NCBI GenBank assembly: GCA_037043015.1
Contig: CM073321.1
Coordinates: forward strand, 23,991,001-24,055,000
Direction: 5' to 3'
Origin: Bryum argenteum
Lineage: Eukaryota > Streptophyta > Bryopsida > Bryales > Bryaceae
DNA: 64,000 nt
Shown here: positions 56,408 to 64,000 of the stretch, one piece after another
Layout of the letters: each line of letters starts with the position of its first letter
How positions within the stretch are numbered: the first letter of the stretch is position 1
Notes under the pieces: generated by a model
Seen by the model: the letters and a program-made list of their open reading frames with translations, nothing else
Told to the model about the DNA's origin: nothing
The model's database searches: none
Made by a program: the position numbers and the translations under genes

Positions 56408-59400
56408 TGTTGAAGATTAGATTGCTCATAGTTACTAAGGGTAACTAGAGTTGATTAGAGTTTGTGGAGAGATTTAGATGAATAGAGTCTTATCGTATAT
56501 GGAGAGTGTTGGATGAATAGAGTCTTATCGTACGTGGAGAGGGATTGTCCACAAGAGCCTTATCGTGTGTAGAGAAGGATGGACCACTAGAGCCTTATCG
56601 TATGTAGAGAGAGAAGGTCCTCTAGTGGTCTATCTTTTTGTGGAGTGATCTTGATCCCTCAAACCTTATCTTTGTTGAAGCACCTAGTGCCTTCACTTTA
56701 CCATTTTAGGTGCAAAAGTAGGAGTTTTGAGACTCCTCAGCTTAGATTTGAGCGATTTGTGGATCTACAAGCTTTGTTGACATAGTTTGAGAGTTGATCT
56801 AGTGTAAAGAGTGCACAAGTGCTCATTTGGATGCATTGAGGGTTGATTCGAGTGCTTTGAAGTGCAACCACACCTTGTGTGTGCGTAAGAGATCTAGATA
56901 TTCTATTTGGAGGTCAAATAGCTCGAAGATGATGAAATTTGAGTAGGAGCAAGTGTATCTTGCTTGTTTGAGTGTTGTAGGGGCAACATTGGAGTTTTGC
57001 CATGGCTTCTTTGGAAGGTGAGAGTGTTAGAGTGCTTGAAAGGTTCAATGGCACCAACTTCAACTTGTGGAAGTTCAAGATGAACTTGGCACTTTCTTCC
57101 ATGGACTTGTGGGAGATTGTTGAAGGCACGGAGGAGGCTCCACCATCCGAAGCAAGTGAGAACGACAAGAAGGACTACCAAAAGAGGGTGCGCAAGGCGA
57201 TGTCCATGATTGGGCTCAACTTGGTGGATGCGCAACTTGCGCACATCAAAAGTTGCAAGGGTCCGGCGGAAGCATGGAGCGTGCTTTGTAACACCGACGA
57301 GACAAGAAGCTTGTCCAACATACTCTATTTGAGGCGCAAGTTCTTCACAATCAAGATGGAGGAAGGGGCGGCCTTGTTGGAGCACATCAACAACATCAAG
57401 ACACTTGCGGATTAACTCGCATGCTTGAATGTGCCCATGAGGGAGGATGACATTGTCATGACATTCCTTGATAGTTTGCCACCTTCATTTGAGAGTTTGA
57501 TCACGGCATTGGAGACTTTAAAACTTGCTGACCTTAAGATGGAGTTTGTTGTGTCAAGGTTGATGCAGGAAGTGTCTAAGCGGAAGGAGAAGGGTGCTCC
57601 AAGTGGTGACGTAGCGTTGGTAGCGGCCCAAAACAAAGGGAGGATGCAAAATGGCCCAAGAATGTGCTACAATTGTGGCAAACCAGGCCACATTGCAAGG
57701 TATTGCTTTCGAAACAACAAGAAGGAGAAGGAGAGTGCCAATGTTGCAAGCAACAACGACAATGAGGCGGATTATGCGTTTTTAAGCGCCGTTGTTGCAA
57801 GCAAAGAGGAGATGGAAGTGGAGCATGCCTTTGCAATCAATGATGGAGATGACAAGACCATGGCCAAGTGGATCATGGATTCGGGAGCAACCAAGCACAT
57901 GTCACCCCATAGGGCATCGTTCCAAACATATGAGGTAATATCACCACATGGAAATGTGCACTTGGGAGATGATAGCATTGTGCATGCGGTTGGAGTTGGC
58001 ACCATTGTTGAGGAGGTGATAGTGATGGGAGTGAATCACAAGATCAACATGAAGGAGGTGTTCCACATCCCCAAGTTCAAGAGGAACTTGATTTCCGTGG
58101 TAAAACTTGCTCTCAACGGTTTAAAAGTGGAGTTTGATGATGATGCATGCATTGTGAGAGATGTCATTAGAAAGGTGATTGCTAGATTGCCAAGAGTAGG
58201 GAGCTTGTATGAAATGCCCTTCTCCATGCATGAAATGGCCAATATAGCACACCAAATGCCACAATTAGCCCCTTTGGAGCTATGGCATAGACGCCTTGGT
58301 CATTTGAATGTGAAGAGTGTCGAGGCGCTTCAAAGCATGGTGAATGGCATGCAAATCAAGGATGGAGCATCGAATTCGGCGGTTTGTGAGGGGTGTATTG
58401 AAGGCAAGCTCTCAAGGACTCCATTTCCAAGTGAGGGAGGTCAACGTGCAAGCAAGCCTTTGGAGTTAGTCCACTCGGATGTGTGTGGTCCATTTAAGAC
58501 CATTTCTATGGGCGGTTGCTTGTACTTTGTGACTTTCATTGATGATTTCTCTAGGAAGGTGTGGATATATGTGTTGAAGTCCAAGGGAGAGGTGTTTGCC
58601 AAGTTTGTGGAGTTCAAGGCCCTTGTGGAGAAGCAATCGGAGCACAAGATCAAGGCATTTCGGTCCGACAATGGAGGGGAGTTCACTTCCGGCCTTTGAA
58701 CGCTTCTTGCAAGCACATGGCATTGAGAGACAACTATAAACACCATACACACCACAACAGAATGGAGTGGTGGAGAGAGCAAATTGTACCATTGTGGAGA
58801 TGGCAAGGAGCATGCTACATTACCAGAACCTCAACAAGAACCTTAGGGCGGAAGCGGTGGTTACAACGGTGTACACACGCAATAGGTGCCCAACTAGTGG
58901 ACTTGTTGGTATGACACCCGAAGAGGCATGGAGTGGTAAGAAGCCTTTTGTGACACACATGCGTGTGTTTGGGTGTGTTGCTTATGCAAAGGTGCCGGAT
59001 GAGAAGATGACTAAACTTGATGCAAAGGATACAAAGTGTGTGTTTCTTGGTTATTGTGAAGAAACCAAGGCTTATATGTTGATGTGCTTGGAGACCAAGA
59101 AGATCCTCAAGTGTCGTGATGTGGTATTTGTGGAGGATGCTATTTGTGGAGATGCAAACGTAGAGATGCATCCAAGTGGGAGTTTGGAGCCACCTACGGT
59201 GATTTTGGTGGATACACGTCCAATTTCAACGCCTGTTGTACAAGAGGCACAAGTTGGAGAGGATTTCAAAGGTGTGCAAAATCCACAAGAGAAAGAAGAA
59301 GAAGAGGTAGTAGAAGAAAAGCTAGGTCCACACGAGGAGATTAATGAAGGGCAACGTGCACAAGGCTCAAGGTATCAAAGAAGGGAGAGGAGGCCGCCGG

Positions 59401-61455
59401 GTGAGTGGTGGTTGAATCACGTTCTTCCACCCACTAACGAGGTAGAACGTGCAAATGTCGCTTCTTTTGATGATCCTTTGAGTTTGGGTGATGCTTTGCA
59501 AAGTGTGGATGCAAGCAAGTGGGAGTTGGCCATGCAAGAGGAGTATGCATCTCTAATGGCCAATGGCACATGGGAGCTCGCTCCATTGCCAAAAGGCCGC
59601 AAGAGTGTTGGTTGCAAGTGGGTGTTTAGGACCAAGAGGGATGCACAAGGCAATGTGGTGCGCTACAAGGCACGGTTGGTGGCGAGGGACTTCTCTCAAG
59701 TGGAAGGTGTGGATTTCCATGAGACCTTTGCACCCGTGGCAAAGCTTACCACCATTCGTTGCATGTTGGCGATTGGGGCAGCCATGGACTTGGAGATTCA
59801 CCAAATGGATGTCAAGACGGCGTTTTTGAATGGTGAGTTGGAGGAGGACATCTACATGGACCAGCCCCTTGGTTTTGTAGAGGAGGGCACTCAACACCTT
59901 GTTTGCAAGCTCAAGAAGTCGTTGTATGGGCTCAAACAATCACCAAGGGCGTGGTACCAAAGGATTGACATGTTTTTCACCAAAGAAGGCTTCTTTAGAA
60001 GCCATGCGGATTACTCCTTGTATGTGAAGCAAACAAGAGAGTTGTTGTTGATTGTAATCATCTATGTAGATGATTTGATTATCTTGGCTAGTGATGATGC
60101 GGTTTTGGGGTGGTTGAAGGCCAAGCTTAAGAAGGAGTTTGAGATGAGTGATCTTGGGCCTTTGGAGTTTTGCCTTGGTGTTGCATTTGAGAGGATTCGC
60201 AGCGCACGCATCATCACCATGAGCCAAGGCAAATACATTGAGGAGGTGCTCAAGCGCTTCAACATGGAAGAGTGCAAGCCGATTGGCACGTTGCTTGATG
60301 TAAAAGGGTCGTTGTTGAAGCTTTCGGATGAGGAGTTTAAGGAGGTTGAAGAGGAGATGAAGGCTATTCCATACAAGGCTGCGGTGGGGTCGTTGATGTA
60401 TGCAATGGTGGCCACAAGGGCTGACCTTGCATTTCCGGTGAGCATGGTGAGCCAATTCATGGCAAAGGCTGGTCCTCAACATTGGATGGCAGTTAAACGC
60501 ATCTTGAGGTACTCAAAAGGCACCATTGACTACAAATTGTGCCTTGGTGGTAACAACCTTGATTTGAAGGGATATTGTGATGCGGATTGGGCGGGTGATG
60601 TGAATGAGCACTGGTCCACGACGGGATATGTGTTCTTTGTAGGAGATGGTGCAATCTCGTGGAATTGCAAGAGGCAACCTACGATAGCGGTGTCTACTAC
60701 GGAGGCGGAGTACATGGCAACTAGCCATTGCTTGAAGGAGGCGTTGTGGCTACGGCAACTATTGGAGGATGTTGGGTTTGTGCAAGCGGAGGGCACAAGG
60801 ATCATGTGAAACAACCAAGGGTGCATTGCGCTTGCAAAGGACCCCAAACACCACTCTCGTACGAAGCACATAGATGTGCAACATCACTTCATTCGGGGGA
60901 AGTTAGAGGATGGAGATGTGAGCTTGTCGTATTGCCCAACGGAGGACATGGTGGCGGATGTGTTGACGAAGGCACTTGCTAGGGTGAGGCACGAGAAGCT
61001 AACAAAGGCGATGGGATTGCAAAGTGGTAACTTCTCGCAAAGTGGCAGTGTTGAAGATTAGATTGCTCGTAGTTACTAAGGGTAACTAGAGTTGATTAAA
61101 GTATGTAGAGAGGATTGGATGAATAGAGTCTTATCATATATGGAGAGTGTTGGATGAATAGAATCTTATCGTATGTGGAGAGGGCTTGTCTACAAGAGCC
61201 ATATCGTGTGTAGAGAAAGATGGACCACTAGAGCCTTATCGTATATAGAGAGAGAAGGTCCTCTAGTGGTCTATCCTTTTGTGGAGTGATCTTGATCACT
61301 CAAACCTTATCATTGTTGTAGCACCTAGTGCCTTCACTTGGATATATAAGTAAGTGCTTGGAATGAGTGAGTATCTCATTCAAGCATTCTTTGCTCTACT
61401 ACTTGTAAGCTTTGAGTGTGTTGTATTTTCTCTCTCCCTCTATTGAATCTCAATA
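56408..61455 (+). mobile_element. Ty1/copia fossil inserted in gene A copy 2
   Basis: The element starts TGTTGAAG at 56408 and the right LTR is 61049-61455. The left LTR is incomplete. The 5-bp duplication TCTTA is exact (56403-56407 and 61456-61460). By eye the shared 290 bp of LTR differ at about 6-7%, so the copy is moderately old. Parts: gag with CYNCGKPGHIARYC (about 57.0-57.75 kb), protease WIMDSGATKHM (57.87 kb), LWHRRLGHLN and integrase (58.27-59.0 kb), reverse transcriptase with YVDDLIIL (59.55-60.3 kb) and RNase H with GYCDADWAGD (60.5-61.0 kb). It is broken, with about three or four breaks. It has no envelope-like gene. Confidence 0.9.
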
Positions 61456-61844
61456 TCTTAGACGTAGAGGGTAAACGCACTTTGGTTTGGGCACTTCCGG
61501 CTCTTATTTCAAATACTAACACTGACTCTATCCAATCAACCTTGACGGCGCCAGTGACCGTTGTTGAAGATCAACGACCTACTAACATGCAGGGTTGGAG
61601 GGCACGCACTAAGCAGTTGCGCTTAGAAGCTCAAGCACGAGCCAGACTTGCCCCACGTCGTTCTAAGAGGATTGCGGCAAAGTCTAGCTAGAATGATACT
61701 TTACACCTTGGTGACATTGTTTTGACATGATTCATTACAAGATCTCATGACATAGTTCATGTGATTTTCTTTTCTATTTATCATACAACTTCACTTCTAT
61801 ATAATTTATCATTGTTGATTACTAAATTTCATTGGTACTCTAAA

Positions 61845-62660
61845 GCAAACCCCACTATCGAATGCCACGTTGTCATCTGAGAACGATCCTAACAACGTGG
61901 CAACAACTCAAGGACGTGATGGAGGAGAGCAGCTAGGTCCGCCATCGACTACCTCTCAGCCTCATATCGCATAATGCCCACAACTCACCTCGCAATTTCC
62001 CATTGTCGAAGATGAAGATGACAATATTCAAGAGATCATTCCGGATACACAGCCTTCGCGCGATAATGATGATGTCGCCGAAGGGAATACATTTCTGGTG
62101 GCAGCGGCTCCAGTTGTTAGAGCTGCCAGAGAACCTCCTTCAAACCCTGATATTGTGGAGATTGGGGCCGTTGAAATGCTAAGTCATTTGGCTGAGATGG
62201 ATCCCATGTGGAGCGCCGATGAGTTACGAGCTCAACAGAAAGGGACCTCTATCAACACCATATCTAGGTTGAGAATAAAACTTGTCGAGAAATCTCGTTT
62301 TCGTATTCCCCTTTGTCGCCTCTCCTGTCCTATTATAGAAACACATGATTGCAAGTTGGCAAACGAGTTTGTCAAAGGTTACCGAGAGGGCAATCGCGTT
62401 TTATATGTTTCTCCTTTCAGCCATAACGGGAAGCAGCGGCCGGTGAAGAACGATATCTCAAACAATAGATATCTCGAACAAGAGCTCGTTGCTAGGGTGG
62501 TCTCGCTACACTGGGCATTCTATCTAAGTTCTAAGTCCCAAACTTGAAGAAGAAACCGCTGTTGATTTTTCCCAATGATCAGAGGCAGCGGTTCAAGATG
62601 GCTTTATTGTTGACATCTCGTTACGCACAAGGCAGCTATCCTGAGCTAACAGAGAATAAA
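61845..62660 (+). pseudogene. gene B copy 2 (internally shortened)
   Basis: After an acceptor-like AAAG near 61845 the frame reads QTPLSNATLSSENDPNNVAT, has one TAA near 61972, and continues DEDDNIQEIIPDTQPSRDND to MDPMWSADELRAQQKG, VEKSRFRIPLCRLSC, LANEFVKGYREGNRVLYVSP. It then jumps to RYLEQELVARV, which in copy 1 lies in the last exon, so the middle of the gene (several exons, over 250 residues) is missing. A final piece in another frame (LIFPNDQRQRFKMALL, 62565-62610) matches the copy 1 FSPAQKERF region. Gene C is absent after it. Confidence 0.6.
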
Positions 62661-62780
62661 TAAAAGCCCCTACAGACATTGACATGTATAAAATAGCGAT
62701 GACCTATAAGTTCACAAGTTCTTACAAGGTGGGACCCACATTTAGAGAAGACCCTAAACCACGGCACTAGAGCATGGACA

Positions 62781-62824
62781 TGTTCCCATTCCCGATGTTC
62801 CCATTCCCGATGTTTCCATTCCCG
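62781..62824. repeat. 15-bp tandem repeat
   Basis: Three near-perfect copies of TTCCCATTCCCGATG lie between gene B copy 2 and the inverted gene A copy 3. They may mark the joint of the inverted duplication. Confidence 0.75.
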
Positions 62825-62861
62825 GTTGTCAACTACGGTGCGCGTGGTGTAAGAGGGGTGC

Positions 62862-64000
62862 GTCAACAACGGTCACTGGCGCCGTCAAGGTTGATTGGAT
62901 AGAGTCAGTGTTAGTATTTGAAGTAGCAGCTAGAGGTGCCCAAACCAAAGTGCGTTTACCCTCTACGTCTAATTTATCTAGCTTGCATGCTAGATAAATT
63001 GTTGTCGCTCTCAGACTCCAGATAGGAGCCCTCTGGTTCGAAGTCAATGGATTCCTACATCAGCAAACACAACAAAAATTGTAGGCGTCAGCAAGATATT
63101 CTAAATGAGATGAGAGAAGAAATAATATATTGGCTACTCTAAGTATGTAAACAAATGGACCCGGAAAAGAATATAGTAGTTTTCAAGTTGTTATAAGTCT
63201 CCCAATACAATGCAATTACAAATAGCACAGACTATAAATTAGTTCAAACATTGGTTTGAAAAGAATAAAAATAAATTGAGAAACCCAAATGGTTGAATTC
63301 ACCTACAACCGTTATATATTCAATTGCATTTTGAGGTTAAGTCATAGTCTGAGGGATGTTTGGATTGACGTTTCAAGGAAAGGTAGGCTACATGCAAGAT
63401 TAGTTGAAAAAGCCCCAGTGTGAGTCTCTATGTGAGCCCAACTACAAAATTGAAAAAAAATATGACTTCCCCGTTTAAGAGACACGAAAGGGCAGTTTCG
63501 TCAACGAAAGAGGCTGTTAATTTTAAGTGTGATACTTATTTCTTTCTTTAACAAATTTCTCAAAGACCCAATCCCATTCTATATTGGATATAGAACACCA
63601 AAGCATCTCCCTAGTAAGCAACCCGATATATCAAACACTAGCAAGGTGTCCAAAGGTTCAAATTAGGCAATAAGGTGCTCGAGGTGTAGCAGGTGCTACT
63701 GTTTTAATGACAAAAGGTCTAGATTTACAACAACACATGGTTTCCTATATAACGTCCTTGATATCAACATGCCACCAAATGTTTGAGATCCCCATATGAA
63801 CAATAAACAAATTTACATTTGAGTTCAAAATGTTAAAAATTCAATTTCAAAGTCTTGGGGTAGCACTTTCACAACGAATGTGTCAAAGACATAAATAAAA
63901 ATTCACTCTTCCCTATCAGACTTGATTCGGAAACACAAAAAATAAATAACAGTAATCACTTTAGTGACAACGTTGCGAAACAAAATATCAATTTTGGACC
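62862..64000 (-). pseudogene. gene A copy 3, inverted, without copia (runs off window)
   Basis: The minus strand carries the same last exon as copy 2 (ESIDFEPEGSYLESESDNN, 63058 downward), with an intact empty site where copy 2 has the copia, then LVWAPLAATSNTNTDSIQST, until homology stops at 62862. Upstream (63059-64000 on the plus axis) is the same intron with palindromes. The exon contains a TAA (ARATAAATTAGACG region) right at the empty site, so this copy is also inactive. It is truncated by the window end. Confidence 0.65.
62862..64000 (-). repeat. right arm of a long inverted repeat
   Basis: Reverse-complement partner of 55379-56407 plus 61461-61568. The inner breakpoint is at GTGACCGTTGTTGA (61555-61568 and 62862-62875), after which the two arms have unrelated sequence. 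Confidence 0.85.

Larger units (their letters stand above)
51920..61691 (+). pseudogene. gene A copy 2 (split by copia; giant intron)
   Basis: Exon 1 (51920-51976, MASRGGEVTTLRVSSNNID) ends at donor GAT|GTAAGC. A possible small exon lies near 52080-52160 (AWNDFCVPQQVRTH). The last exon starts at 56324 after GCTGATGTAG (ESIDFEPEGSYLESESDNN). The copia fossil enters it at 56407, and the exon resumes at 61461 with DVEGKRTLVWAL, ending QARARLAPRRSKRIAAKSS at 61691. The frame is continuous across the insertion once one TCTTA is counted. The basic ARLAPRRSKRIAAK tail matches gene A copy 1. A GC-rich leader (51640-51919) probably holds the promoter. Function unknown. Gene B copy 2 follows about 155 bp downstream, as in the first cassette. 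Confidence 0.6.

Overview
The window reads as nuclear DNA of a green plant (streptophyte). The evidence is GT-AG introns, TATA boxes, CACTA, hAT and MULE transposons, a chromodomain Ty3 element and a plant-type Ty1/copia element. I cannot name the species; a fern, bryophyte or charophyte would fit better than a compact flowering-plant genome. No housekeeping gene, rRNA or tRNA was seen. Almost every coding stretch belongs to, or is carried with, a repeated element, and most are decayed by a few stops or frame slips.

Layout. 1-2.5 kb: eroded transposon-like coding relics. 2.6-5.9 kb: a non-autonomous CACTA element with an exact 3-bp target duplication. 6.1-6.3 kb: the first of eight GC-rich arrays built on the motif CGGCGGTCGCC. 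6.7-22.8 kb: a minus-strand protein-kinase gene in two exons whose broken kinase domain matches in both order and splice phase across a 14.9-kb intron. That intron holds a MULE transposase (7.6-11.3 kb, minus), an intact divergent two-exon partner gene (11.8-12.5 kb) and a three-gene cassette called A-B-C here (14.8-21.4 kb). Gene C carries an amino-methyltransferase-like domain. 22.9-29 kb: a GC array, then a plus-strand gene of a new repeated family (copy 1, with coiled coil and RING-H2-like finger) split in frame by a second CACTA element. 29.6-31.3 kb, 32.7-34.6 kb and 43.7-45.1 kb: copies 2 to 4 of that family, each next to a GC array. 37.1-42.7 kb: a Ty3/chromovirus fossil. 45.6-49.9 kb: a hAT transposase between two GC arrays, ending in a hAT-type terminal repeat. 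51.9-62.7 kb: a second copy of genes A and B, with gene A split by a Ty1/copia fossil that left a 5-bp duplication. 62.9-64 kb: a nearly identical inverted copy of gene A without the copia.

How the parts may work together (inference). The terminal repeat at 2576 and the one at 49894-49914 match in inverted orientation (19 of 21 bases). Each lies about 205-225 bp from a GC array once the nested CACTA is discounted. Next to them are hAT-like 8-bp flanks, CTCTATAG and CTCTGAAG. This raises the possibility of one giant hAT-type element of about 47 kb carrying a kinase, a RING/coiled-coil gene family and a transposase, each under the same GC-array promoter. The simpler alternative is several members of one family. 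Separately, the A-B-C cassette occurs at least twice, with long introns full of tandem repeats that carry palindromes. It looks like an undescribed repeated genetic unit with its own DNA-methyltransferase-like gene.
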